Source of the DNA: Streptomyces antioxidans
GTDB lineage: Bacteria > Actinomycetota > Actinomycetes > Streptomycetales > Streptomycetaceae
Direction: 5' to 3'
NCBI RefSeq assembly: GCF_000968685.2
Contig: NZ_LAKD02000086.1
Span: 1-64,000, forward strand
DNA: 64,000 nt
The position numbers were made by a program, and so were the translations under genes. The notes beneath the pieces are model-generated. The model was not told where the DNA came from. It saw nothing but the letters and a program-made list of their open reading frames with translations, and did not search any database. Below, one piece after another: positions 46,345-54,342 of this stretch (positions within the stretch are counted from its first letter, which is position 1; every line of letters starts with the position of its first letter).

Positions 46345-47321
46345 CATCCGCGTCTGACACCGTCGTCACCGGCGTCGGCCTGGCGCTGCCGGGCGCCCGC
46401 GACGCCGCGGACCTGCTGCGCACCACCCGGGAGCCGGCCGAGCCGGTGGACCCCGGCACCCTCCTCGGCCGCCGGGGCCTGCGCTACAAGGACCGGGCCA
46501 CCCAACTCGCCCTGTGCGCCGCACGGGACGTCCTGCGCTCATCCGGGCTGCTGCCCGCCGACGGCGAGGGCGGACTGACCGTCCCCGGGGACACGGTCGG
46601 CGTCGCCGTCAGCTCCAACCTCGGCAACCTGGACACCGTCTGCGAGGTGGCCTCGGCCATCGGCACGGAGACGACCTCGCACATCAGCCCCATGGCGCTG
46701 CCCAACGCGTCGAGCAATGTGATCGCCTCCTCGGTGGCGATGCAGCACGGGCTGCGCGGCCCCAACCTGATGTTCTGCAACGGGCCGACCTCGGGCTTGG
46801 ACGCGGTGTACTGGGCCGCCACCCTGGTCGCCGCCGGGCGGTGCGACCGGGCGGTCGTCATCGGTGTGGAGACCGCCAACCCCGTGGTGGAAGGGCTGCT
46901 CGGCGAGGCGGCGGAGCGCCTGCTTGACGGCGCCGTCGCCCTGGTCATCGAGGGCGAAGCCGCCGCCCGCGCCCGTGGCGTACGGCCGTTGGCCGCCCTG
47001 GGGGCGTACACCCGGAGGGAAAGTGTCCGGGCGGCGGTCGAGCGGGTGCTCCCCGAGGGCCGCCCCGCCCCCGGCATCTGGCTCACCTCCCAGGAGAAGC
47101 CTCCGGCGCCCGGCACACCCGGCTTCCCCGACGCGCCGCGCCATGACCCGACCGGCGCGTTCGGACGGGCCGACGGCGCCCTGGGCGTGCTCCAGTGTGC
47201 CGCCGCCGTCGCCCGGTTCGGCTCCCACCCCACCGGAACGGCGCTGATCACCACGGGTGAGGACACCGATGACGCGGTCGCGGGCCTGCTGCTGCACCCC
47301 GCCCGGGAGGAGCACCCGTGA
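46341..47321 (+). CDS. truncated KS-like protein without catalytic cysteine (CLF-like)
   Basis: 326 residues. Thiolase-fold N-terminal half: VTGVGLALPGARDAADLL, SPMALPNASSNVIASSVAMQ. The nucleophile position is Pro149 (FCNGPTSGLDAV where ACASG is expected), and the C-terminal region that normally carries the two histidines is missing or rewritten. It cannot be a condensing enzyme by itself; a chain-length-factor or scaffold role for the upstream KS is likely. GTG 46341 overlaps the upstream stop, and its own stop overlaps the next start (GTGA). Confidence 0.85.
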   Translation: MTSASDTVVTGVGLALPGARDAADLLRTTREPAEPVDPGTLLGRRGLRYKDRATQLALCAARDVLRSSGLLPADGEGGLTVPGDTVGVAVSSNLGNLDTVCEVASAIGTETTSHISPMALPNASSNVIASSVAMQHGLRGPNLMFCNGPTSGLDAVYWAATLVAAGRCDRAVVIGVETANPVVEGLLGEAAERLLDGAVALVIEGEAAARARGVRPLAALGAYTRRESVRAAVERVLPEGRPAPGIWLTSQEKPPAPGTPGFPDAPRHDPTGAFGRADGALGVLQCAAAVARFGSHPTGTALITTGEDTDDAVAGLLLHPAREEHP

Positions 47322-48202
47322 GCGTGGACCCCGGCCGGTACGCCACTCCGCTACGCCAGACCGGCGGCCAGCCGGAGCAGCAGCCGGTGATCGTGCGGTG
47401 CGCCCGGCGGGCCCTGGCCCCCGACCCGCTGCGCGTGCTGTTGCTGCACGGGCTGTGCAGCAACGCCGGTGTCTGGGACCCCTTCCTGCCGCTGGCCGAC
47501 CCGCGGTGCGAGCTGTGGACCGCCGACCTGCCGTGGCGGGGCACCGGAGTGCACGGCTGGACCGGCCTCCCCGTCGAGACATGGGCCGACCAGGCGGTGG
47601 CCGGCGTACCGGGCGGCCCCGACGTCGTCATCGCGCACTCCTTCGGCACCAGCGCCGCGCTGACCTGGCTGGACCGGTGGAGCACCGGCGGCGCGGACGC
47701 CGCCCGGGGGCCGAGCGCCGTGGTGCTCATCTCCCCGCTGTACCGGGCCACGGCCGAGGAGTTCGACTGGAACTCGCTCGCCTACTACGTCAACAACTTC
47801 GACCGGATCCTCATCGAAGGCATGCAGATGGGGCCCAGCAGGCGTCTCCCCGACGAGCGCAGGCACACCATCGCCATGAAGATCCGCGATCTGGTCAGCC
47901 CCTACGGGTGGTTCCAGTTCTTCGGCACGTATCTGCGGATGCCGCAGATGCGCACCGAACGGATGACGATGCCGTTCCTCCTCGTCAGCGGTGGCGACGA
48001 CATGGTGGCCGCCCCCTCCGACGCGCAGGCGCTGGCCATGTCGCTTCCCGACGCCTCCGTGCACGTCCTGCCGTGCCACGGACACTTCCCGATGGTCTCG
48101 GCGGTCGAAGAGTTCGCCGACCTCACCAACACATTTCTGCGGACCCGCCTCCCGGGCCCGCCGTCAGGATCCCCTCACCTCACCATGGAGCACCACCGAT
48201 GA
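47318..48202 (+). CDS. alpha/beta hydrolase
   Basis: 294 residues from GTG 47318. Fold markers: LLLHGLCSNAGVWDPFLPLA (oxyanion region), the nucleophile elbow IAHSFGTSAA (Ser, with Ala for the usual first Gly), acid in SGGDDMVAAPS, and histidine in CHGHFPM. It could be a type II thioesterase, an esterase or a cyclising lyase acting on the ACP-bound intermediate. It is translationally coupled on both sides (GTGA and ATGA overlaps). Confidence 0.85.
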   Translation: MSVDPGRYATPLRQTGGQPEQQPVIVRCARRALAPDPLRVLLLHGLCSNAGVWDPFLPLADPRCELWTADLPWRGTGVHGWTGLPVETWADQAVAGVPGGPDVVIAHSFGTSAALTWLDRWSTGGADAARGPSAVVLISPLYRATAEEFDWNSLAYYVNNFDRILIEGMQMGPSRRLPDERRHTIAMKIRDLVSPYGWFQFFGTYLRMPQMRTERMTMPFLLVSGGDDMVAAPSDAQALAMSLPDASVHVLPCHGHFPMVSAVEEFADLTNTFLRTRLPGPPSGSPHLTMEHHR

Positions 48203-49209
48203 CCACCGACACCGAGCCCGCACTGGAACCGCTGCTCGCCAAGAGCACACAGGTGGCCCTGCGACCCCGGTACGAAGGCTCGAACATCTGCACCTGGATC
48301 GGGTTCAAGCACGTCAACTACCTGATCGAGGAGGCCGTTCTCGAGCACTTCCGCAGCGCCGGGATGCCCGCCCGGGCCCTGTTCGAGGACTACGCCCTGG
48401 GGCTGGACCTCGTCGGCCTGGACACCCGCATCCTGCACGCCGTCCACATGGACGACCTGGTGGAGACCCGGGTCGAACCGGCGACCAAGGACACCGACGA
48501 CGTCCTCCGCTTCCGGGTCACGCTGACCCTGGAGCGGGACGGGCAGCGGCTCAAGGCGGCCACCTCCAAGGTCGGGGTCTCCCTGCGGCGCAGCGACTTC
48601 CTGCCCGCCGAGGGGGAGCCACCGGCCGAACTCGCCCGGTTCGCGGTGTCCAGGCTGGGCACCGGACAGCCGCAGTCGCCCCCCGCCGCAGCGCCCGCCG
48701 ACGGCCGCGCGCTCTCCCTCGGCCGGGGTACCACCGGTGCCGACCCGGTGCTGGACCAGCTGACCTCCGGCGAGAACGCCTTCGGCTGGAAGTGGCGCAT
48801 CCCGTACCCGTACTGCCACTTCAGCGAGCGCCTTCAGCTGTCCGGCTATCTGCGCCAGATGGAGGAGGTGGTCGACCTCTTCCTGGCCGACCGTGGCATC
48901 TCCATCAAGCAGCTGCTCGAGGACCGCAAGTGGATACCCGTCGTCCCGCACTCCGCCATCCACATCCTCGACGAGGCGCTGATGGAGGAGGACCTTTACA
49001 CCGTCTACACGGTCGAGGACGTGTTCAAGGGTTTCACCTACACCTCCCGCATGGACTGCTACGTGGTGCGTGAGGGGCGGCTCGTGCGGACCGCCACCGG
49101 CACCATCACCCACGGTTACGCGGAGATCGAGAGCCGCCGCGACTGGTCCCTGGTCACCTTCGACGACCGTGTGATGCGCGCCCTCGGTGGCGAGCGGGCC
49201 ACCGGCTGA
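48199..49209 (+). CDS. double-hotdog thioesterase-like protein
   Basis: 336 residues holding two hotdog domains of the YbgC/acyl-ACP thioesterase type. The first (about 20-135) has FKHVNYLIEEAVLEHFRSAG and MDDLVETRVEPATKD; the second (about 185-325) has WRIPYPYCHFSERLQLSGYL and FTYTSRMDCYVVREGRLVRT. A linker of about 45 Pro/Ala residues joins them. It overlaps the hydrolase gene by 4 bp. Function is inferred: release or proofreading of acyl-ACP, or a non-catalytic acyl-binding role. The catalytic residue is not obvious. Confidence 0.75.
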   Translation: MTTDTEPALEPLLAKSTQVALRPRYEGSNICTWIGFKHVNYLIEEAVLEHFRSAGMPARALFEDYALGLDLVGLDTRILHAVHMDDLVETRVEPATKDTDDVLRFRVTLTLERDGQRLKAATSKVGVSLRRSDFLPAEGEPPAELARFAVSRLGTGQPQSPPAAAPADGRALSLGRGTTGADPVLDQLTSGENAFGWKWRIPYPYCHFSERLQLSGYLRQMEEVVDLFLADRGISIKQLLEDRKWIPVVPHSAIHILDEALMEEDLYTVYTVEDVFKGFTYTSRMDCYVVREGRLVRTATGTITHGYAEIESRRDWSLVTFDDRVMRALGGERATG

Positions 49210-49256
49210 CCGCCGGGGCACGGACGGACGCTGACGGACCCGGAGACATCTCTGCC

Positions 49257-49583
49257 ATGAACGAATACCTGCTGATCGAGAGCGGCGGCCCGCCGGCCGG
49301 TCCGGCCAGCCACCGGTTCGCCGACGACGCCGCCCAACTGGCGCGGGAGGGCGAAGACGTGGCGCTGTTCCTGGTCGAGAACGGCGTGACCGGGGCGGTG
49401 CGGGGAGCCATGCCCGAACTCGACGCCCTGCTGTGGCTGGGCGGTCGGCTGTGGGTGGACGCGTTCTCCCTGCGCCAGCGGGCCGTTGACGCCGAGGACC
49501 TGGTGCCAGGGGCCCGGCTGGTGGAGATGCGGGACGTGGCGCGGAAGCTGCTGAGCCCCGCGGTGCGGGTGGTGTGGCACTGA
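49257..49583 (+). CDS. DsrE-like small protein 1 of 3
   Basis: 108 residues, no cysteine. The pattern matches the DsrE/TusD fold: LLIESGGPPAG, a helix (FADDAAQLAREG), DVALFLVENGVTGAV, LLWLGGRLWVDAFSLRQRA and a C-terminal VRVVWH strand. It has no catalytic Cys, so a structural role like that of TusB/TusC is more likely than sulfur transfer. It is separated from the next gene by one base. Recognition of the fold is by eye. Confidence 0.6.
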   Translation: MNEYLLIESGGPPAGPASHRFADDAAQLAREGEDVALFLVENGVTGAVRGAMPELDALLWLGGRLWVDAFSLRQRAVDAEDLVPGARLVEMRDVARKLLSPAVRVVWH

Positions 49584-49584
49584 C

Positions 49585-49992
49585 ATGGTCTTCGCCGTCC
49601 GACACACCGATGTGCTGCTGAAGCTGCTGGGCGCGCCGCACCAGAACGACCTGGTGACCAGCGCGCTCCGGCTGGCGCAGGCCCTGCTGGACGAGGGCGC
49701 CGCCGTACAGGTCTGGGCCTGCGGCGACGCCACCGCGCTCACCTGCGCCGCCTTCGGCGACAGCAAACCCGTCAACGTCGCCGACCGCACGGTGGACCAC
49801 CCCTCCACCGTGACGCTGATACGGGAGCTGCTCATCGCCTACCCCGAGCGCCTGGACTGGTACGTCTGCCGCTTCTGCTGTGCCGAGCGCGGCAGGTCCG
49901 ACCAGATCGCCGAGGTGCTCAAGCGTCCGCCGAGCCAGTTCTGGCAGCACATACGGGCCACCGACAAGGTCGTGGCGATGGGGGTCTGCTGA
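49585..49992 (+). CDS. DsrE-like small protein 2 of 3, cysteine-rich
   Basis: 135 residues with six cysteines (46, 54, 95, 98, 99, 135), including a CRFCCAERG cluster and a terminal GVC. Fold elements: VLLKLLGAPHQNDLVTSALRLAQALLDEG as helix, VQVWACGDATALTCAAFGD as strand-loop. In DsrE/TusD proteins a single conserved Cys carries persulfide; here Cys95-99 are the best candidates for a reactive or metal-binding site. It is the only Cys-bearing member of the trio, which resembles the TusD/C/B division of labour. Confidence 0.58.
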   Translation: MVFAVRHTDVLLKLLGAPHQNDLVTSALRLAQALLDEGAAVQVWACGDATALTCAAFGDSKPVNVADRTVDHPSTVTLIRELLIAYPERLDWYVCRFCCAERGRSDQIAEVLKRPPSQFWQHIRATDKVVAMGVC

Positions 49993-49995
49993 ACC

Positions 49996-50391
49996 GTGGC
50001 CACGACCGACAACACCCTGCTGATCATCGAGCGCGCCCATCGGGGCGCGGTCGAGACCCAATTCGCCGACACCCTGTTCTTCGTCCGCGAACTGCACCGG
50101 CAGAGCGGAGGCATCCATGTGGTGCTGCGCGGGCTCGCGGCCTCGTACGCGGTGGACACCCCGTACGAGGCGGCCCTGCGCATCGCCGGACGGACCCTCG
50201 ACACCCTGCCCGACCCGCGCCGACTGCTCCGCCAACTCCTCGACGACGGCGCCACCGTGTTCGTGGAGGAGGCCGATCTGTCCGCGCTGGGCGCCCGCGC
50301 GCGGGAGCGGCTGCTCCCCGGGGTGCGCCGGGTGGCCGGGGCCGATCTGGTGAGCCGCTGGTCCGACTACGCGCGGGTGTGGTTCTTCTGA
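49996..50391 (+). CDS. DsrE-like small protein 3 of 3
   Basis: 131 residues from GTG 49996, no cysteine. LLIIERAHRGAVETQFADTL, ELHRQSGGIHVVLRGLAASY, LRQLLDDGATVFVEEADLSALG and a C-terminal VSRWSDYARVWFF suggest the same alpha/beta fold as its two neighbours. The three genes are packed with 1-3 bp gaps and likely make one complex. Assignment is tentative. Confidence 0.55.
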   Translation: MATTDNTLLIIERAHRGAVETQFADTLFFVRELHRQSGGIHVVLRGLAASYAVDTPYEAALRIAGRTLDTLPDPRRLLRQLLDDGATVFVEEADLSALGARARERLLPGVRRVAGADLVSRWSDYARVWFF

Positions 50392-50483
50392 CCCCCGACC
50401 GCTCCCATCCCCATCATCCCCCGTCCTCATCCGCCCCCGCTCCAGCCCCGTCCGCGTCCGCGCCCGAAGGAAGACATCCGTCC

Positions 50484-51599
50484 ATGGTCTCCACCGACCC
50501 GGTCATCTCCGCCTGGTCCGCGCTCTCCCCGCTCGGGCTGGGCAGCGCCGAGTTCTCCCGGGGGCTGGACTCCCGCCGCCGGGCCGCGGTCCGGCTGGAC
50601 CGCGAGGAGTGGGAGGTGCCGTTCGAGGAGGCGTGCCTGGTCCCCGGCTTTGACATCCGGGGGCTGCTGGGCCGTAAGGGCACCCGCTCGATGGATCGGA
50701 TCACCGGCCTGGCCGTGGTCGCGCTCGGCCGACTGCTCGCCACCGGGGACACCGGACGGCTGCCGGGGATCGACGAGAACACCGGCCTGGTGCTCGGCAC
50801 CAGCACCGGAAGCGCCCAGAGCATGATGAACTTCACCCGGGACTCGCTGGTCGGGGACCGCCCCTATCTGGTCGACCCCGCGCGCTTCCCCAACACCGTG
50901 ATGAACTGCGCCGCCGGACAGTCGGCCATCTGGCACCGCCTCAAGGGCCCCAACACCACGATCGCCGGGGGCAGGGCCACCGGACTGCTGGCCCTGCGGT
51001 ACGCGCTGCGGCTGCACCGCGCTGGCCGGGCGCGCACCCTGCTGTGCGGCGCGGTCGAGGAGTTCTCCACGGCCCGCGCCTGGCTCGCCTGGCACGCGCG
51101 GGAGGCCACCGGTGACGACGGGCGGCGCGACGCGGTCCTCGGCGAGGGCGCCGCGGTGTGGCTGCTCGAGGACGCCGAGGACGCCCGGGCCCACGGCAGG
51201 AGCGGTATCGCCGAGGTCCTGGGGCTGGAGTTCGGCTTCGCCGAGGACCTGGCGGCGGTCCGGCCGGTGCTGGTGGAGTGTCTGCGGCGGCTGCTGGACC
51301 GGTCGGACCTCGATGCGGACGGCGTCGACGCCCTCGCCGACACCCAGTTGGCCGGGCCCGAGGGCGACGCGGAGCGCGCCGCCGTGACCGACGTGCTGGG
51401 CACCCCCCTTCCGCCCCGGGTGGCCTGCGCCGATTCCATCGGCGACACCTTCGCGGCCTCCGCCGCGTTCCAGATCGCCGCGGTGCTCGCCCGCACCGGC
51501 TCCGGGGAGGCCGGCGCCGGGTCCCGGACCGTCCTGATCACTTCCGCCGAGGCGAACGGCATGGTCGGAGCCGCCCTGCTGAGGCTCGCAGGTTCATGA
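50484..51599 (+). CDS. KS-like protein without catalytic residues (second CLF-like subunit)
   Basis: 371 residues from ATG 50484 (GGAAG upstream). Thiolase-fold landmarks are present (VISAWSALSPLGLGSAEFSR, VLGTSTGSAQSMMNFTRDSL, FPNTVMNCAAGQSAIW), but the nucleophile is Arg164 (IAGGRATGLLAL) and both histidine motifs are lost (LADTQLAGPEGD; CADSIGDTFAASA). It resembles a chain-length factor. It is the second Cys-less KS homologue in the cluster and is separated from the other KS genes by the DsrE trio. Confidence 0.85.
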   Translation: MVSTDPVISAWSALSPLGLGSAEFSRGLDSRRRAAVRLDREEWEVPFEEACLVPGFDIRGLLGRKGTRSMDRITGLAVVALGRLLATGDTGRLPGIDENTGLVLGTSTGSAQSMMNFTRDSLVGDRPYLVDPARFPNTVMNCAAGQSAIWHRLKGPNTTIAGGRATGLLALRYALRLHRAGRARTLLCGAVEEFSTARAWLAWHAREATGDDGRRDAVLGEGAAVWLLEDAEDARAHGRSGIAEVLGLEFGFAEDLAAVRPVLVECLRRLLDRSDLDADGVDALADTQLAGPEGDAERAAVTDVLGTPLPPRVACADSIGDTFAASAAFQIAAVLARTGSGEAGAGSRTVLITSAEANGMVGAALLRLAGS

Positions 51600-51669
51600 C
51601 CCCGTGCGCCATGCCCGATGGCGACCCGTAACCCATGGCGATCCGCAACCTATGGAGAGACGAGGCACG

Positions 51670-51933
51670 ATGCCCGACACCCAACCGACCCCCCTCGACC
51701 TGGAGGACCTGCGGCGCACCATCGCCGAAGTGTTCTGCGTGGACCCGGGCGAGGTGACCGACGACACCCGCTTCGTGGAGGATCTGGGCGGCGATTCGCT
51801 GCTGGCGCTCGAGGTGATCGTCGCCCTGGAGAAGAAGTACTCCGTACGGTTCGCGGAGTCGGATGTGCGCGGGCTGACCACCCTGCCGCGGACCTACGAC
51901 GTGCTCGCCGACAAGCTCGGAGCCGAGGGATGA
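51670..51933 (+). CDS. acyl carrier protein (second discrete ACP)
   Basis: 87 residues from ATG 51670 (GGAGAGACGAGG upstream). Carrier motif EDLGGDSLLALEVIVALEKK; the serine is intact. The sequence DLRRTIAEVFCVDPGEVTDD is typical of type II PKS/FAS carriers. It overlaps the following dehydratase by 4 bp. Confidence 0.95.
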   Translation: MPDTQPTPLDLEDLRRTIAEVFCVDPGEVTDDTRFVEDLGGDSLLALEVIVALEKKYSVRFAESDVRGLTTLPRTYDVLADKLGAEG

Positions 51934-52316
51934 GCCCGGCGTGCACTCCGGTGGCGGGACGGATCGAGCACGGCACGGCCCCGGACGGGACCGCGCGCGT
52001 ATCGATGACCGTCGGGCCCGGGGAGCCGGTGTTCCCCGGCCACTACCCCGGATTCCCCATCTTCCCCGGCGTCTGCGTCATCGAGTTCCTGCACCGCGGA
52101 GCGCTGGCCGCAGCCCCCGAGCCGGACCACACCTGGGTGCTGTCCGGCATCGAGAGCGCGCGGTTCACGAACCCCGTATTCCCCGGCGACACGCTCACCG
52201 CCGATCTGACCTGGCGCCGCGACGGCGCGGACGGGCGCTGCTCCGCCTCGGTCACCGGCCCGCGCGGCGGCGTCGCCCGGATCGCCCTCCGCTTCGAGGA
52301 CGAGGGGGCGCGGTGA
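51930..52316 (+). CDS. FabA/FabZ-type hotdog dehydratase (first)
   Basis: 128 residues. The active-site block FPGHYPGFPIFPGVCVIEFL matches FabZ (His in GHYPG, acidic residue in IEF). N-terminus MSPACTPVAGRIEHGTAPDG. Expected reaction: dehydration of 3-hydroxyacyl-ACP to trans-2-enoyl-ACP. It is coupled to both the ACP before it and the second dehydratase after it by 4-bp overlaps, so the dehydratases may be a heterodimer, as in highly reducing type II systems. Confidence 0.9.
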   Translation: MSPACTPVAGRIEHGTAPDGTARVSMTVGPGEPVFPGHYPGFPIFPGVCVIEFLHRGALAAAPEPDHTWVLSGIESARFTNPVFPGDTLTADLTWRRDGADGRCSASVTGPRGGVARIALRFEDEGAR

Positions 52317-52822
52317 CCGCGATATTCGCCGGGGCCGCCGAACTCAAACGACGGCTCCCGCACCGCCATCCGATGCTGCTGCTCGACCGCGTCGTCGAGG
52401 TGGAGCCGGGCGCGCGGCTCATCGCCAGGAAGGCCGTCACCTGCAACGAGCCCTGGTACGACCGCCTCGCCGACGACGCGGCCGAGCGGGACCACGACTA
52501 TCCGGCGGTGCTGCTGGTCGAGTCCTGCTGCCAGGCCGCCGGGCTCCTCGCCACCTGGGACGACCCGGTCCCCGATGCACGGGGCGACCGCGTGATGCTG
52601 TTCGGCGGCATCTCCGGGGTCCGGTTCACCGGGCGGGTGCGCCCGGGCGATGTGGTGGAACACCAGGTGCGGCTGACCCGGAGCTTCGCGGACACCGTGA
52701 TCTTCGAGGGGCGGAGCGCGGTCGGGGACGAGACGGTCATGGAGATCGAACAGCTGGTCATCGCGTTCCGGCCGGGATCCGGGCTGGCCACGGCCGCCCC
52801 GGCCACGGCGGACCGGGCCTGA
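52313..52822 (+). CDS. FabZ-like hotdog dehydratase homologue (second, altered active-site loop)
   Basis: 169 residues from GTG 52313. It begins like FabZ (LKRRLPHRHPMLLLDRVVEV, then TCNEPWYD), and the glutamate helix is kept (LLVESCCQAAG). However, the GHFPGRPVMPG loop is replaced by ERDHDYPA with an insertion before it, so the canonical His position is displaced. It may be an inactive partner of the first dehydratase or a protein with shifted activity such as double-bond isomerisation. Confidence 0.85.
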   Translation: MTAIFAGAAELKRRLPHRHPMLLLDRVVEVEPGARLIARKAVTCNEPWYDRLADDAAERDHDYPAVLLVESCCQAAGLLATWDDPVPDARGDRVMLFGGISGVRFTGRVRPGDVVEHQVRLTRSFADTVIFEGRSAVGDETVMEIEQLVIAFRPGSGLATAAPATADRA

Positions 52823-52837
52823 GAGGAGGCGCACGAC

Positions 52838-53581
52838 ATGACCGCTACCGACAACCGGGTGGCCGTGGTCACCGGCGGTACGCGCGGCATCGGACGGGCC
52901 ACGGTGCTGCGCCTGGCCCGCGAGGGGTACGACGTGGCGTTCTGTCATGCCGCACCCGATCCGGAGCCCGGCGCACTGCTGGTGAAGGAGGTCGAGGAGC
53001 TGGACCGGCGGGCGCTGGCGCTGCGGACCGATGTCTCGGACGCGGACGCGGTACGCCGCTTCATGGCCACCGTCCAGGGGGAACTCGGCCCCATCGACGT
53101 CACGGTCACCTCCGCGGGGATCGTCCGTGACAACCCGCTGCTGCTCATGAAGGACGAGGAGTGGCACCAGGTCCTGGACACCAACCTCGACGGCACCTAC
53201 CACGTGTGCCGCGCGGCCGTCTTCGAGATGATGAAGCGCCGGCGGGGCTGCATCGTGAACATCTCCTCGGTCGCCGGGGTGTACGGACACCCCACCCAGA
53301 CCAACTACTCGGCCTCCAAGGCCGGGATCATCGGGTTCACCAAGGCGCTGGCCAAGGAGGTCGGCAGGTACGGCATCCGCGCCAACGTGGTGGCACCCGG
53401 ATTCATCGAGACCGACATGACCGCCGCGCTGGCCGACGGCGCCCGCGCGGACGCCGCGAAGAAGATCCCGCTGCAGCGCTTCGGACGCCCCGAAGAGGTC
53501 GCGGACATGGTCGCGTACCTGGCCTCGGCCGAATACGTGACCGGAAGCGTGCTGCAGATCGACGGCGGCATCGTCATCTGA
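52838..53581 (+). CDS. fabG: 3-oxoacyl-ACP reductase, FabG-type SDR
   Basis: 247 residues. Classical short-chain reductase: VAVVTGGTRGIGRATVLRLA (cofactor loop), VTSAGIVRDN, catalytic Ser in VNISSVAG, Tyr and Lys in YSASKAG, PGFIETDMT, and a C-terminal LQIDGGIVI. It should reduce 3-oxoacyl-ACP on the discrete ACPs with NADPH. It is 15 bp after the second dehydratase in the same gene train. Confidence 0.93.
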   Translation: MTATDNRVAVVTGGTRGIGRATVLRLAREGYDVAFCHAAPDPEPGALLVKEVEELDRRALALRTDVSDADAVRRFMATVQGELGPIDVTVTSAGIVRDNPLLLMKDEEWHQVLDTNLDGTYHVCRAAVFEMMKRRRGCIVNISSVAGVYGHPTQTNYSASKAGIIGFTKALAKEVGRYGIRANVVAPGFIETDMTAALADGARADAAKKIPLQRFGRPEEVADMVAYLASAEYVTGSVLQIDGGIVI

Positions 53582-53594
53582 GGAAAGGCCGGCC

Positions 53595-54311
53595 ATGCCC
53601 CGGAGGGACCGTACGCCCCGCTTCTACTTCTCCCTGCGCAGCCCGTACTCCTGGCTCGCCTATCGCCAACTGCGCGATGACCACCCGGAGGTGGCGAACG
53701 CCATCACCTGGCGGCCCTTCTGGGAGCCGGACGCCCGCAGCCAGCTGATGCTGGAAAGGGCGGGCGGCGGCTTCCCGTACGCCGCCATGTCCCGCGCCAA
53801 GCACCTCTACATCCTCCAGGACGTACGCCGGCTGTGCGCCGAGCGCGGGCTCAAGCCCGCGTGGCCGGTCGACCGGGACCCGGTGTGGGAGGTCCCGCAC
53901 CTGGCCCATCTCGCCGCGGTGGACGAGGGGAAGGGCCCGGAGTTCGTCGAGCGCGTCTACCGGGCCCGCTGGGAGGAGGGCAGGGACATCTGCGCGCCCG
54001 CCACCATCGCGGAGGTGGCCGCCGAACTCGGGCTGCCCGAGGACCGCCTGGCGGGCGCCGCGGACGATGACGAACTGCGCGAACGCGGTGTCGAGGCGCT
54101 GTTGCGGGTCGACGCGGACGGCGTGTTCGGCGTGCCGTTCTTCATCCATGGCTTCCACAAGTTCTGGGGTGTGGACCGGCTCGCCCCGTTCATCGCGTCG
54201 GTGAAGGGCGCCGCACCGGGGCGGCCGGACACCGCACCGTCGGAAACGGCACCCTCCGGCGCGGCGCCCGGACCGGGCGGAGACCAGGGGCACGCGGGCG
54301 GCTGCGGCTGA
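53595..54311 (+). CDS. 2-hydroxychromene-2-carboxylate isomerase-like (DsbA/kappa-GST fold)
   Basis: 238 residues. The thioredoxin-like N-terminus (FYFSLRSPYSWLAYRQL) has Ser in place of the DsbA CxxC, as in HCCA isomerases, with a helical insertion (YAAMSRAKHLYILQDVRRLC) and the cis-Pro loop GVFGVPFFIHG. The C-terminal 40 residues are Pro/Gly/Ala-rich. HCCA isomerases are thiol-cofactor-dependent and isomerise double bonds. In this context, E/Z isomerisation of an enoyl or polyene intermediate is a plausible inference. Confidence 0.82.
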   Translation: MPRRDRTPRFYFSLRSPYSWLAYRQLRDDHPEVANAITWRPFWEPDARSQLMLERAGGGFPYAAMSRAKHLYILQDVRRLCAERGLKPAWPVDRDPVWEVPHLAHLAAVDEGKGPEFVERVYRARWEEGRDICAPATIAEVAAELGLPEDRLAGAADDDELRERGVEALLRVDADGVFGVPFFIHGFHKFWGVDRLAPFIASVKGAAPGRPDTAPSETAPSGAAPGPGGDQGHAGGCG

Positions 54312-54342
54312 CCGCTGCCCGACGATCGGCGAAGAGGAACCG

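Noticed and set aside
47257..48198. Upstream extension of the double-hotdog frame through the hydrolase gene
   Set aside because: Arg/Pro-rich out-of-frame sequence; the real start is ATG 48199 in a 4-bp overlap.
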